From assembly GCF_900116765.1 (NCBI RefSeq), contig NZ_UETC01000004.1, forward strand, positions 248,001 through 312,000: 64,000 nucleotides of DNA, given 5' to 3'. This document shows, piece by piece, positions 1 to 8,776 of the stretch (positions are counted from its first letter, which is position 1; each line of letters begins with the position of its first letter). A program made the translations under genes and the position numbers. This stretch comes from Jannaschia seohaensis. GTDB lineage: Bacteria; Pseudomonadota; Alphaproteobacteria; Rhodobacterales; Rhodobacteraceae. The notes beneath the pieces were generated by a model. The model had not been told where the DNA came from. It made no database searches and was given only the letters and a program-made list of their open reading frames with translations.

Positions 1-4
1 GGTC

Positions 5-649
5 CTACTGCGCCGCGCGGGGATGCGGTTTGATGTCGATCAGGTTCGGCGTCGATCCGCTGCGTTCGAGTTCGAAGCGGCAGGGGTGGCCCGGGCTATG
101 GGCGCCGCAGCTCGTTTCGGTGCAGGTCGCATCCGCTGCGACGAGAACGTGGTAGAGACGGGCAAAGACGGCCGCGTGCCAGTGGCACAGGCAGCCCTCG
201 GACCGTTCGCCCGCGACGAGCGGGTTGTCGGCGATCTCGAAGGTCATCGGATCGACGACCCGGAACCGTCCGGAGCCGACGAAGGTCCAGGCATGGCGGG
301 CGATGGCCCGCGACAGGAGCGCCGCCGAAGGCCCCGCCGGAAGCACCCGGAGCAGGAGTTGCGCCGGACGCGGGATCCGATGGGCGAGGATGTAATCCGC
401 CGTCGCGCGGCCAGCCTCGCCGGCGAGCGCGGGGGCGAGGATCGGCTCCTCCTGGCGGAGCGTGCGATGCAGCTGCGCGGCCTGGGTCTCCGGGATCATC
501 CGCGTGCCGTCCGGCAGGTCGAATATCCCGGCCCGGGCGAGGATCTGGCCGCGCCGTTCCGGGCCGCCCAACCGGTCGAGCACCGGCAGCATCTGGAGGA
601 TGGCGTTGGGGCCGATCAGGGCGGGGCCGGACCGGACATCCTCAGACAT
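5..649 (-). CDS. bchJ: Bacteriochlorophyll 4-vinyl reductase-type protein BchJ (V4R domain)
   Basis: BchJ-type protein of 214 residues, linked to bacteriochlorophyll synthesis (4-vinyl reduction or handling of the cyclase substrate; its exact role is debated for the family). The C-terminal half has the V4R look: an HxW-containing stretch ([13 protein letters not shown]), then a Cys-rich tail ([18 protein letters not shown]). The ATG at 647-649 is chosen because reading further upstream only runs through bchE in another frame. The start overlaps the bchE stop by 8 bp, so the two are translationally coupled in the usual bchE-bchJ order. The reading frame ends at the window edge and the stop is inside the window. 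Assignment to the family is firm, the enzymatic role less so. Confidence 0.87.
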   Translation of the reverse strand: MSEDVRSGPALIGPNAILQMLPVLDRLGGPERRGQILARAGIFDLPDGTRMIPETQAAQLHRTLRQEEPILAPALAGEAGRATADYILAHRIPRPAQLLLRVLPAGPSAALLSRAIARHAWTFVGSGRFRVVDPMTFEIADNPLVAGERSEGCLCHWHAAVFARLYHVLVAADATCTETSCGAHSPGHPCRFELERSGSTPNLIDIKPHPRAAQ

Positions 650-2306
650 CCTCCATCTGTTGATCGCCGCCGCCGCAGACCCGGACCTCCGCCCCGTTGG
701 GCATCTTGAACGTCTGGTTGCGCTCGGCGGCGCGTTCCTTGCCCTGAGCCCGCAAGGCTTCGCGCCGCTCGGCCGCCCGGGCCGCCTTGTCCGCCGCCGC
801 TTCCCAATCGGCGGTCTGCGCCTCGGCCAGTTGACGGGTTTCGTCGAAGTGGAAATCGACGGTCGACTTGGTCTGCGGACCCCAATAGCCCGCCTTGCCC
901 AGGTCGTAGAAGGTGCGCTGGAACCCGGCCTTGAGGAAGGCATAGAGGCATCCCAGCAGATAGCGGCGGCGGAAGCCGGTGCCGCGCCAAGGATAGTGGA
1001 ACAGCGCCTTCTTGGAATAGAACCGGCGGTAATTGTTCATCACCCCGTCCAGCAATTCGCCCCGGTCCATCGCGGCGGGCTTCATGATCGGGGTGACGAA
1101 ATTGTATTTCGAGAAGTCGTAGATCTCGACCTGATCCTTGAGCTCCTGGAAGAGGGGCGTGAAGGGCCAGGGCGTATACATCGACCAGTTCGCAAGATCC
1201 GGCTGCCAGTCCCAGGCCATCTGATAGGTCTCTTCCAGCGTGTCCGGCGTCTCGTTGTCGAGGCCGACGATGAACTGCGCTTCCACCAGGATATCGGCCT
1301 CCCGCAGGAGGCGGATCGCCGTCTTGTTCTCGTCGACCTTGGTTTCCTTGTTGAAAACGTCCAGCTTCATCTGCGCGGCGGCCTCGGTGCCGAGGCTGAC
1401 ATGGACGAGCCCCGCCTTGCGGTAGAACTTCAGCAGGTCTCGGTCGCGGTAGATATCCGTCACACGGGTGTTGATGCCCCATTTGACCTTGTCGGGCAGG
1501 CCCCGGTCGATCAGCTCCTGGCAGAAGGCGACGAATTTCTTCTTGTTGATCGTGGGTTCCTCGTCGGCGAGGATGAAGAAGCCGACCCCATGGGTCTCGA
1601 CCAGGTCCTCGATCTCGTCGACGACGTCCTTGGGGTCGCGCACCCGGTAATCGCGCCAGAATTTCCATTGGCTACAGAACGAACAGGTGAAGGGACAGCC
1701 GCGCGCCAGGTTCGGGATGGCGACGCGGGTGCCGAGTGGGATGTAGATATACTTGTCCCAGTCGAGCACGGTCCAGTCGGGCTTGATCTTGGAGAGGTCC
1801 TTGACGGTCGAGGCGGCCTCGGTGGCGACGATCTCCTGCCCGTCGCGGAAGGCGAGGCCCTTGATCTTGCGCCTGTCGGCCGGCCAGCGGCCGTCTTCGA
1901 TGGCGAGCATGAGCTCGGTGCAGATTTCCTCTCCCTCGCCGCGGACGATCACATCGACCCAGGGCGCCTCGGAGAGGACTTGCTTGAACATGAAGGTCGC
2001 ATGAACGCCGCCTAGCACCCGAACCGCGTCCGGAACCACATCGCTTGCGACCTTGAGAACATCCTCCGCGCGGTAAATCGACGGCGTGATCGCGGTCACG
2101 CCCACCACATCGGGGCGGATCGCCTCCATGCGCCGCGCGAGTTCCGCGTCGTCGATCTCGTCCGTCATCGCGTCGATGAAATGGATGTCGTCGAAGCCCG
2201 ATTGCCGCAGATGGCCGGTCAGATAGGCGACCCAAGCCGGGGGCCATGTCCCGGCGATCTCCGCGCCGCCGGAGCGATAATTGGGGTGAACGAAAAGGAT
2301 GCGCAT
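642..2306 (-). CDS. bchE: Oxygen-independent Mg-protoporphyrin IX monomethyl ester cyclase BchE
   Basis: Radical-SAM, cobalamin-dependent cyclase of 554 residues that forms the fifth ring of bacteriochlorophyll without oxygen. The N-terminus ([15 protein letters not shown]) starts a B12-binding-type Rossmann domain. The radical-SAM cluster motif CPFTCSFC lies at residues 204-211 (C204, C208, C211). The later part carries BchE-like segments ([24 protein letters not shown]). The ATG at 2304-2306 is chosen because the N-terminus then matches the family; the upstream in-frame ATG would add 21 residues running through the promoter sites. It is first in an operon with bchJ. Upstream lie FnrL-like and PpsR-like sites, which fit low-oxygen expression. 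Confidence 0.95.
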   Translation of the reverse strand: MRILFVHPNYRSGGAEIAGTWPPAWVAYLTGHLRQSGFDDIHFIDAMTDEIDDAELARRMEAIRPDVVGVTAITPSIYRAEDVLKVASDVVPDAVRVLGGVHATFMFKQVLSEAPWVDVIVRGEGEEICTELMLAIEDGRWPADRRKIKGLAFRDGQEIVATEAASTVKDLSKIKPDWTVLDWDKYIYIPLGTRVAIPNLARGCPFTCSFCSQWKFWRDYRVRDPKDVVDEIEDLVETHGVGFFILADEEPTINKKKFVAFCQELIDRGLPDKVKWGINTRVTDIYRDRDLLKFYRKAGLVHVSLGTEAAAQMKLDVFNKETKVDENKTAIRLLREADILVEAQFIVGLDNETPDTLEETYQMAWDWQPDLANWSMYTPWPFTPLFQELKDQVEIYDFSKYNFVTPIMKPAAMDRGELLDGVMNNYRRFYSKKALFHYPWRGTGFRRRYLLGCLYAFLKAGFQRTFYDLGKAGYWGPQTKSTVDFHFDETRQLAEAQTADWEAAADKAARAAERREALRAQGKERAAERNQTFKMPNGAEVRVCGGGDQQMEDV

Positions 2307-2326
2307 GATGAAGTCCCCGGGACAGG

Positions 2327-2344
2327 TGTCACTATGAATAGACG
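2327..2344 (-). promoter_or_regulatory. Second PpsR/CrtJ-like site over the bchE -10 region
   Basis: TGTC-N10-GACG, one base off the PpsR/CrtJ consensus TGTC-N10-GACA. It starts 24 bp from the perfect site at 2351 and covers a -10-like hexamer (TATTCA on the minus strand, 2335-2340). Paired PpsR sites are typical of repressed bch/crt promoters. Binding is inferred from sequence only. Confidence 0.5.
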
Positions 2345-2350
2345 CTAAAA

Positions 2351-2368
2351 TGTCAGGATGGGTTGACA
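2351..2368 (-). promoter_or_regulatory. PpsR/CrtJ operator upstream of bchE
   Basis: Perfect match to TGTC-N10-GACA (TGTCAGGATGGGTTGACA), the palindrome bound by the aerobic/light repressor PpsR (CrtJ). It lies 45-62 bp upstream of the bchE start codon and overlaps the FnrL-like site by 6 bp, so repressor and activator should exclude each other. Confidence 0.7.
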
Positions 2369-2376
2369 CACATCAA
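2363..2376 (-). promoter_or_regulatory. FnrL (FNR-type) activator site upstream of bchE
   Basis: TTGACACACATCAA matches the FNR consensus TTGAT-N4-ATCAA with one change. Its centre (2369.5) is 41.5 bp upstream of a start point near 2328, predicted from the TATTCA -10 at 2335-2340. That is the class II position where FNR replaces a poor -35 box. bchE is a known FnrL target in Rhodobacter; the site here is inferred. Confidence 0.65.
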
Positions 2377-2582
2377 GCGAATCGGGGGGAGCGGGCAGAA
2401 TTCTGCGGGTGTCACTGCTGATCGGGCCCTTTGGTTGTCATTCCGCCGTGGCAAGGCGAGCCTGTAGGGGCGGGCCACCGCCGGGCGGAAAGCAAGTCTC
2501 TGGCGGTCATCGCCCGGCATGGCCGGTCCTGTAGGGGCCGGGCCCATCTCGGGGCGGAGGCAAGCGCTCATCGAGAGACAGC

Positions 2583-3401
2583 TCAGGCCCGGGGGCGAGC
2601 AGCGGTCCCCAGAGCATCGAGCCAAAGCGCGCGGAGGGCGGGCATCGCGCTCGCGCGGGCCGTTGCCAGCAGCAGATGATCGTCGATCTCTGCGACCAGC
2701 ACATCGTTCTGGACCTGACCCACGCCCGCGACGATCAGCAGGCGCCAGCGCGTGGGCGCGCCCGCCGCCCCTTCTGGCGCATTCATGCGGCTCAACAAGT
2801 CGCTGGAGACGCGAAAGAGCGCCCCCGCATCGGCCTCCGGCCCCTTGACCGGATCGACCGTGTCCCCCTGGACGATCACCGCCGATGCGATGAGATCCTG
2901 TGCCTTGTCGAGAAACCGGCGCAGGCGCGCCGCCGGTTCATCCTCTGCATCGGCGGACTGCAAGCGGGCGAGCAAGCGCTCCACCGGAAACCCGGCCCTG
3001 GTTGAGGTGCCGCCCGCGACAAGCGCCTCGGAGCGCACGGAGATGTCGCTGGCCCTGCTGCATAGGCCGGCCAGCGTCTCCTCGAATGCGGCCGCCGCAT
3101 TTTCGATCGCGGCGCTGTCGTCGCGATTCTCGAAGCCATTGGGGGCCGATGCTGCGCCGCTGGAGTCGAGGGTGGAAAAGGCCAGGAGCCGGCCCATCTC
3201 GGCATCGCAGCGCAACCGCTCCGCCCCGTCGAAGGCGAAGATCAGGCGTCGGCCGAGCATCGTGTCCGCGAGTCGCCGGAGGACGAGCGCCGCGCCCTCC
3301 GCCCCGGTGGTCAACGTCCGGCCGGTATCGGCGCCGAGCCCGTATGCCGACGCGCTGGTCAGCGCCTGCCAGAGCGCGGGTTCGGTCGCATCGCCCGCCA
3401 T
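2583..3401 (-). CDS. Unrecognised last gene of the kinase/GTPase operon
   Basis: A 272-residue protein of unknown function. I recognise no family. It is Ala-rich with no signal peptide or membrane segment. A short hydrophobic strand (TRWRLLIVAGVGQVQND) near residue 220 and a helical C-terminus are visible. The ATG at 3399-3401 follows the upstream stop after one base, so it is coupled to the Roadblock-like gene. As the last gene of an eight-gene operon it may be a partner of the GTPases or the Roadblock protein; that is inference from position only. Confidence 0.7.
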   Translation of the reverse strand: MAGDATEPALWQALTSASAYGLGADTGRTLTTGAEGAALVLRRLADTMLGRRLIFAFDGAERLRCDAEMGRLLAFSTLDSSGAASAPNGFENRDDSAAIENAAAAFEETLAGLCSRASDISVRSEALVAGGTSTRAGFPVERLLARLQSADAEDEPAARLRRFLDKAQDLIASAVIVQGDTVDPVKGPEADAGALFRVSSDLLSRMNAPEGAAGAPTRWRLLIVAGVGQVQNDVLVAEIDDHLLLATARASAMPALRALWLDALGTAARPRA

Positions 3402-3402
3402 G

Positions 3403-3777
3403 TCACGCCAGCGCCGCGCGATCGCCCGGCAGGAGATCGTCGAACACCCAGGCGGCGGCTTCGAACACATCGTCGATCGCGGCCTCGGGGGCGAGGATGC
3501 AGCCGAAGACCTCGTCGCCCTGCGGCGTTCCGCGCTGAAAGACCTGGCACCCGGTTTCCGTTGCAAGCATGGCCCGCATCATCCCCATTTCTGGCCCGTT
3601 CCCCGGCGCGGCGGAGAGCAGCCGCGCCGCGAGACCGCACAGCGCGTCCAATTCTTCCTGCGGCCATTTCAGATCGCTGTCCCAGGCCAGCACCGTGCCC
3701 GTGGACAAATCCATCAGAAGCGCAATCTCGCAGCCGGCGATCTTGTGCCTGAAGTTTCTGAGCGCGTCGTGGGTCAT
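3403..3777 (-). CDS. Roadblock/LC7-like small protein
   Basis: A 124-residue protein whose first half (AGCEIALLMDLSTGTVLAW, then a helix rich in LDALCGLAARLL) resembles the Roadblock/LC7 fold: a strand pair with 'D-x-x-TG-x-V-L-x-W' followed by an amphipathic helix. Roadblock proteins such as MglB dimerise and act as regulators of small GTPases. Lying directly downstream of three GTPase-like genes, it could be their GAP or scaffold. Family assignment is by pattern only and needs a profile search. The start is 69 bp after the upstream GTPase stop and no other gene fits in that gap. Confidence 0.65.
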   Translation of the reverse strand: MTHDALRNFRHKIAGCEIALLMDLSTGTVLAWDSDLKWPQEELDALCGLAARLLSAAPGNGPEMGMMRAMLATETGCQVFQRGTPQGDEVFGCILAPEAAIDDVFEAAAWVFDDLLPGDRAALA

Positions 3778-3846
3778 CGGCCTCCGGGAACAGCTGACCT
3801 CTGGTCTAATCCGCCCTCGTTAAAGCAAGGTTAGCGTGCGGACCTC

Positions 3847-4698
3847 TCACGCGCCGGGCTGCGCATATGCCGCGCCGCGCGGGTCGCGCCTCAGGGCGAT
3901 GCGACGCGGCTGAATGCCCTCTGCGCCGGTCCGTGGTTCCGGGGCGTCCTGCGCGCGCGTGGACGCCGCGAAGGTCACGGTGCCCGTGCGCGGCGCCTCC
4001 AGAGGCTCGACCATCTCCAGAAGGCTCGCAATGAAGGCATCCGCGCCGGAGGCGTCGAGCGCGGCCATGTCCTCGCCCGCCGCCGCCGCCGCGGTCAGCG
4101 AGATCGGCAGAACCGCCTTGAAGAGACCGTCGGTTTCGTGGCGGACGCGCGTGAGAATGCGCGCGCGGTCCGCCTCGGACGCGATCTTGTCGATCCGCGT
4201 GATGAGCAGGAGGCTGCGCTCCCGGAGCCGATCGGGCAGGCTCTCCCACAGTGTCGCTTCGGTCTGTCGCCAAGCTTGCGTCGCGGGCGTGCACCAGACC
4301 ACGCCATCGACATGCTCGATCATCCGTTCCCAGATATCCTCGGGCAGGTTCGGGTCCGAGGTGCCGGGCATGTCGATCAATTCGCAGAATTCGAGCACAT
4401 CGGCCGAGAGCGACACACAGACGGCCTGAGCGTCGCGATGAGACAGCGTCGTCAGGTCTTCGGCCGTGATCGGCTGCTCGGCGCCGTTCATGTCGATGCG
4501 TGTCATGCGGCTGCGGCCGCCACGATACCAGATCGGAGGAAGCTGTGTCGCCGTGACCTTGACCGGCGAGATGGCGTGGCCCAGCAGCAGATTGGCCAGC
4601 GTGCTCTTGCCCGCGCTGAACTCCCCCATCAAGGCGATCCGCGGGTGGCAAGGCGGATCGGCGGGCGGGGTCGCATCGGTCGGATGGTCGGTGCTCAT
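3847..4698 (-). CDS. Dynamin-like GTPase (small)
   Basis: A 283-residue GTPase of the dynamin/EngB-like P-loop group. G1 GEFSAGKST is at residues 25-33, G3 DMPGTSD at 109-115 and G4 TRID at 167-170, followed by a KxxSEADR stretch. 'GEFSAGKSTLANLLLG' is typical of bacterial dynamin-like proteins, but the length is only enough for a G domain plus a short tail (RALRRDPRGAAYA at the C-terminus). Its ATG overlaps the upstream GTPase stop by 4 bp (ATGA). With the 659-residue GTPase it may form a heteromeric pair, as seen for other bacterial dynamin-like pairs; this is inferred. Confidence 0.85.
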   Translation of the reverse strand: MSTDHPTDATPPADPPCHPRIALMGEFSAGKSTLANLLLGHAISPVKVTATQLPPIWYRGGRSRMTRIDMNGAEQPITAEDLTTLSHRDAQAVCVSLSADVLEFCELIDMPGTSDPNLPEDIWERMIEHVDGVVWCTPATQAWRQTEATLWESLPDRLRERSLLLITRIDKIASEADRARILTRVRHETDGLFKAVLPISLTAAAAAGEDMAALDASGADAFIASLLEMVEPLEAPRTGTVTFAASTRAQDAPEPRTGAEGIQPRRIALRRDPRGAAYAQPGA

Positions 4699-6674
4699 GA
4701 TGCGATCTCCATCGTTTGGGCGAGATTTTCGGATGCGTTCGACGCCCCCGCGCGCGCGAGATCGAGCAGGACCCTGCGGTTCGCATCCAGGAAATCACCG
4801 AGCGCCGCGCGCAGGGAGGCCTCGTAGCCCTTCGCATTGTCGCTCAGGAGCGTCTGGAGGATCGGCTGGGTTTCCTCGTGGATCAGGCGCTCGAAATCGT
4901 CGGCGCAGGCCTGGTAGCCCTTCCGGCGGCGCCAAAAGCGGGTCCACCAGGTGCCGCGCAGGTCGAGCGCGATGGTCTGGCCCAGCACCACGGGCGCATC
5001 GGGCGCGGGCAGGGGCGGGGCCTCCAGCATGGGCGGCGCGTCCCTCAGATCGAAGGCCTCCCGGTAGAGCGCGTTGAACTCGGCGGAGACGGCGGCCATG
5101 CCGTCGGTGCCATGGCGGCCGACCGCGCGGACATAGCGTTGAAATGCCGAGCGGAGGAGTGCGCGCAGACCGCAGGAGTCATAGCGCCAGACCGCCATCT
5201 CTCCGTGAAGTTCGAGATGCGAGACCAGCGCCACCAGGGCGCGCCGAACGAAGACCTGCCGCGCGCCGTCGACCCGCTCTTCCAAAGCCGCGTGCAACGG
5301 CCCGAGCCCGTCCGCGAACCGGCGGCGCGCCCTTTCCTCGATCTCGGAAATGGCCTCTTCCAGGGCCTCTGGCGGAATCCGGCAAACGCTGCCCGCGCCA
5401 CGCCGCGCGGCCGCGACGGCATCGGCGGTGAGAACCGAGCGATCGAGATTGCCGATCTCCACCTCGATCTCGCGCAGGAGTTGCGCGCCCGCGCCGGATT
5501 CGATGCGGGCCGCTATGATCCGGCCCAATGCGGGGACACCGGAGAGGGTCCAGGCCATGTCCTCCAGAGAGCCGAAGGCATGCTCCTCGCCGACGCCTGC
5601 CTCCGCCCAACGGACCATGGCGTCGACGCTGTCTTCGGGCAGCGCCTCGACCTGACCCGCCATCGCCTCCGCCGCCCAGGCGCCGCTCCCGAAGATGATC
5701 TCGGCATTCTCGGGGCCTTGATGTTTGCGCAGGGTGTCGAGGATCGAGTCGCGGATCTTGGGGATGTCCGATGCGGGGTCGTCCAGCTCGTCGATGCGGT
5801 TGACGAAGATGACGACATCCCGCGCGCGCAGGTTCGCGATCATCCGGATCAGGGCCAGATCGACCGTGGTCAGCGCCTGCGTCGCCGCAAGCACCATGAC
5901 GCAGAGACGGCTGCCGCGCAGCGAACTGATGGTGATCTGCTCTCGGATCATGAAAGTGTCGTTCACGCCGGGCGTGTCCCGCAGGCAGAGAGGCAGCGGC
6001 AGGCCCGGCTGCTTCAGCCACAGATCGGCCGTGCGGGTGATATCCGCAAAGCGGCCCTTTTCGCGGTCGCCGCCGGCCTCCTCCCAGAAGTCGTCGCCCA
6101 TGCAGACATAGCGTTCGACCAGAGCAGCATCGAAGCGGTCGTAGTCATGGGACTGGCCGAGCAGCATCTCAAAGCGACGGCCCAGCCGCTCGCGGGACTT
6201 GGCGCGCATCTTTTCCATCTGGGCGCGGACCTTCGCGACCTCGTCCTCCGCCCCGGCGCGGCCGGCGAGTTCGCCCAGCCGCCCGCCCTGGCGCACGAGC
6301 CGGGTCCATTCCTCTTCGCCAAAGAAGGTAAAGGTGGCGTTGGCGGTCTGGCGCTCCGGTCCCGGTTGCAGGTGAAGCCCCGTCACGACCGAGGTCCAGG
6401 GGTTGACGTCGGCGGGCAGGAGACCCTGCCACCCGGTCATCGCATTGATCAGCGTGGTCTTGCCCGCCTTGACCTGGCCGATGATGGTGACGGTCGGCTC
6501 GAAGTCGCGGATCTTGCGCAGTAGCTGCTTGGCCTTGGCGGCGATCGCGCCGTTGCCGGACGCGCTGAATTCCACCAGTCGGGCGTCGAGCGCGGACAGC
6601 CGGGCCGCCAAGGGGGCGAAGCCGGAATAGGTCTCGGTCAGCAGCCTCGAACGGATCGGATCGTCATGGTCCAT
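4695..6674 (-). CDS. Dynamin-family GTPase (large)
   Basis: A 659-residue dynamin-like GTPase. G1 GQVKAGKTT is at residues 66-74, G3 DTPGVND at 233-239 and G4 NRID at 292-295. Between G1 and G3 is a long charged helical insert (about residues 130-200). The C-terminal half is mostly alpha-helical, with a basic/aromatic patch (GTWWTRFWRRRKGYQ, near residue 580) that could touch membrane. The start at 6672-6674 is preferred over the in-frame ATG 11 codons upstream because an AAGGAG motif lies about 8 nt ahead of it. It is coupled by a 4-bp overlap to the next GTPase. Likely role: membrane-associated remodelling, inferred from family. Confidence 0.87.
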   Translation of the reverse strand: MDHDDPIRSRLLTETYSGFAPLAARLSALDARLVEFSASGNGAIAAKAKQLLRKIRDFEPTVTIIGQVKAGKTTLINAMTGWQGLLPADVNPWTSVVTGLHLQPGPERQTANATFTFFGEEEWTRLVRQGGRLGELAGRAGAEDEVAKVRAQMEKMRAKSRERLGRRFEMLLGQSHDYDRFDAALVERYVCMGDDFWEEAGGDREKGRFADITRTADLWLKQPGLPLPLCLRDTPGVNDTFMIREQITISSLRGSRLCVMVLAATQALTTVDLALIRMIANLRARDVVIFVNRIDELDDPASDIPKIRDSILDTLRKHQGPENAEIIFGSGAWAAEAMAGQVEALPEDSVDAMVRWAEAGVGEEHAFGSLEDMAWTLSGVPALGRIIAARIESGAGAQLLREIEVEIGNLDRSVLTADAVAAARRGAGSVCRIPPEALEEAISEIEERARRRFADGLGPLHAALEERVDGARQVFVRRALVALVSHLELHGEMAVWRYDSCGLRALLRSAFQRYVRAVGRHGTDGMAAVSAEFNALYREAFDLRDAPPMLEAPPLPAPDAPVVLGQTIALDLRGTWWTRFWRRRKGYQACADDFERLIHEETQPILQTLLSDNAKGYEASLRAALGDFLDANRRVLLDLARAGASNASENLAQTMEIAS

Positions 6675-6710
6675 CAGCTTTCTCCTTCGTTCGGCCCTGC
6701 GGCCCAAAAA

Positions 6711-7871
6711 TTAGGCCGCGAGCGCGTGACAGACCTCGCGCCGCATTTGGCTCAGCAACATGAGGCCCTCCGTGGCCTGCCTTGGCTGGCCCTCGATCTT
6801 GAGCAGCTGCACCAGCTCTTGGGCGTTGATCAGCTCGGCATGGAGGGCGGGGAAGGCGTCGGCAAAGGCATCGTCCGCGTCGGCGAGATCCAGCAGCGCG
6901 TCGAACGAGGCCTGGAGACGCGCGAGCACGCGGGTGGCGTCGTCCTCCGTCAGGCCGTGGCGGGGCAGGCCCCGTGCCAAGTCCCGGGCCGCGTGGCGCA
7001 TCTGCCAGACCATTCGGGACAGGGCCGCATGGACCGATGGCGATGGTGTGGCGATGGCGGCCGGTTCGGGGCGCGCGCGTTCGGATACAAGCTCGGGGCG
7101 CGCTTCCATGGCCGGGAGCGGGACGTCTGGCGCGTGCTGTTCGAGCAGGAAGGCGGCGACATCGAGATCGGCGGCGCGGGCCGTGTCGATCATGTCCGCG
7201 AGGCGCCGGCGCAGCGTCTCCACCTGAGCGGGGCAGGGCGCGTCCGCCCGCCCGTCCGCCGGCACGACGCAGGTCTCGTAGCCCTGAAACGACCCGCCGG
7301 CCCGGGCCCGGTCAAGAACCTCCTCGCCCGCGGTCGCCACCAGCAGGGCGTGGTGCTTGAGCGCGTCCGGCCCCGCCTCCCAGATCCGGCGCTCGGCTGC
7401 GTCCCAAGCGCGTGTGCACCACAGCGCGATGTCGCAGCGCTGCGCCGCCCAGGCCATCGCGGCCATCATGTCGCGCGGCGCGGCTTCGGCGGCGACGTTC
7501 AGCACCGACATGCGCTCCAGCGCGGGGTGGCTGACGGCGATATCCGCGAAGAGCACCCCAGGGGGCGCGACGAAAGGCAGATCCAGCGGCACCGTGGCGG
7601 TCTCGCCCCCCGCCAGGGTCAGCCGGGCGGCGGGCTCCGTGGCCCGGCGGAGCAGGACTGGGACGGATTGCGCGCCGGGCCGCAAGATCTCCGCCCCGGC
7701 CAGCGCGTTTACGATCGCGGCCTTGCCCGCGCCCGGCAGACCGAAGACGCCCACCCGAACGGGCGCTTCCAGCCGGTCGATCAGGCGCGCGATCCGGTCC
7801 GCCGCACGCCGTGAGAGCCCGTCCACGCGGGACAGCGCCTTAAGCTGGGAAAGGGTCGCTTGGGCCGTCAT
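6711..7871 (-). CDS. Degenerate P-loop GTPase-like protein
   Basis: A 386-residue protein that starts like the neighbouring dynamin-like GTPases (VRVGVFGLPGAGKAAIVNAL) but has lost key residues. The P-loop GLPGAGKA (44-51) has Ala in place of the Mg-coordinating Ser/Thr. The G3 position reads FADIAVSHP rather than DxPG, and the G4 position reads VATAGEE rather than N/TKxD. The C-terminal third is helical. It may bind nucleotide poorly or not at all and act as a regulatory partner of the active GTPases. The ATG overlaps the phosphatase stop by 4 bp. Whether it is a pseudoenzyme is inferred from motifs. Confidence 0.8.
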   Translation of the reverse strand: MTAQATLSQLKALSRVDGLSRRAADRIARLIDRLEAPVRVGVFGLPGAGKAAIVNALAGAEILRPGAQSVPVLLRRATEPAARLTLAGGETATVPLDLPFVAPPGVLFADIAVSHPALERMSVLNVAAEAAPRDMMAAMAWAAQRCDIALWCTRAWDAAERRIWEAGPDALKHHALLVATAGEEVLDRARAGGSFQGYETCVVPADGRADAPCPAQVETLRRRLADMIDTARAADLDVAAFLLEQHAPDVPLPAMEARPELVSERARPEPAAIATPSPSVHAALSRMVWQMRHAARDLARGLPRHGLTEDDATRVLARLQASFDALLDLADADDAFADAFPALHAELINAQELVQLLKIEGQPRQATEGLMLLSQMRREVCHALAA

Positions 7872-8776
7872 CGGACGAACCGATCCATGAAAGCCGAGGC
7901 GAATAAGGCCCGAAACTGCGCGATCCCCGCCCGGATCCGGGTGATCACGGCGGATCGGGCGGCGGGCCAGGGCATCGCCGCTCTCGGCGCGGCAAAGGAC
8001 GGGCGCGGCTTGACGACGATGACCGACACGTTGTCCTGATCCGGGTCGCCCGCGCCCGCTACGGCGTCCAACAGGGCCCGCGCGATGGCCTCGCTGGGGC
8101 AGTCTCGATGGTCGGCGAGGATTTGACGGACCTGGCCCTGCGCCAAAGCCGCCAGACCGTCGCTGGCCATCAGAAGGATATCGCCCTCGGCCAAGGCAAC
8201 CGGCTCCGCGGGACAGTCGATGCAATTGATCCGCGCCCCCACCAGCGCCGAGGTGAGGCAGCCCCTCTGGGGATGGGTGCGCGCGGTTTCCGGGTCCATC
8301 ATGCCCCGCTCGACCAGCAGGTCGATCTGGGGCGCAAGCGAGTGATCCTCGTTGAGCCGCGACAGGGCACCGTCCCGGAAGAGGTAGAGCGAGGAATCGC
8401 CCACCGACACCCAGCTGAGCCGCTCGTTCTGTAAGATGGCGGCGACGACTGTCCCGCCCATGCCCTCTTTGCCGGAGCCATCCTCGACCCGCGCCCTGAG
8501 GCTGTTATTGGCGGCATGCACGCCGTCGAGCAGGTGCCGGCGCGCCTGCTCCTGATCCAGTGGCCGTGTCAGTCCTGCGAGGGGCAGGGCGCCCGAGAGC
8601 GACGAGACGATCACCCGCGCCGCGAGGTCGCCATCGTCATGCCCGCCCATGCCGTCCGACAGCACCGCGAAGCCGTATTCGCCGTCGTCGTCGAACCGGG
8701 TGGCGACGACGTCCTCCTGACGCTCGCGGCATCCGAGGGCCACCGCGGTGGCGACATCGGCGCGCGGTTCAGACAT
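7868..8776 (-). CDS. PP2C-family Ser/Thr protein phosphatase
   Basis: A 302-residue cytoplasmic PP2C (PPM) phosphatase. Metal-binding motifs are RQED (residues 19-22) and LSDGMGGH (39-46). A later MASDGL motif and an SVI strand (NVSVIVVK) near the end of the domain complete the family pattern. About 45 residues after the catalytic domain are basic and helical, with no clear membrane segment. Its likely substrates are the kinase and its targets in the same operon. The ATG overlaps the FHA gene stop by 8 bp. Confidence 0.9.
   Translation of the reverse strand: MSEPRADVATAVALGCRERQEDVVATRFDDDGEYGFAVLSDGMGGHDDGDLAARVIVSSLSGALPLAGLTRPLDQEQARRHLLDGVHAANNSLRARVEDGSGKEGMGGTVVAAILQNERLSWVSVGDSSLYLFRDGALSRLNEDHSLAPQIDLLVERGMMDPETARTHPQRGCLTSALVGARINCIDCPAEPVALAEGDILLMASDGLAALAQGQVRQILADHRDCPSEAIARALLDAVAGAGDPDQDNVSVIVVKPRPSFAAPRAAMPWPAARSAVITRIRAGIAQFRALFASAFMDRFVR

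Noticed and set aside
462-2015. A 517-codon plus-strand frame opposite bchE and bchJ
   Set aside because: Shadow of the bch genes, which have clear motifs.
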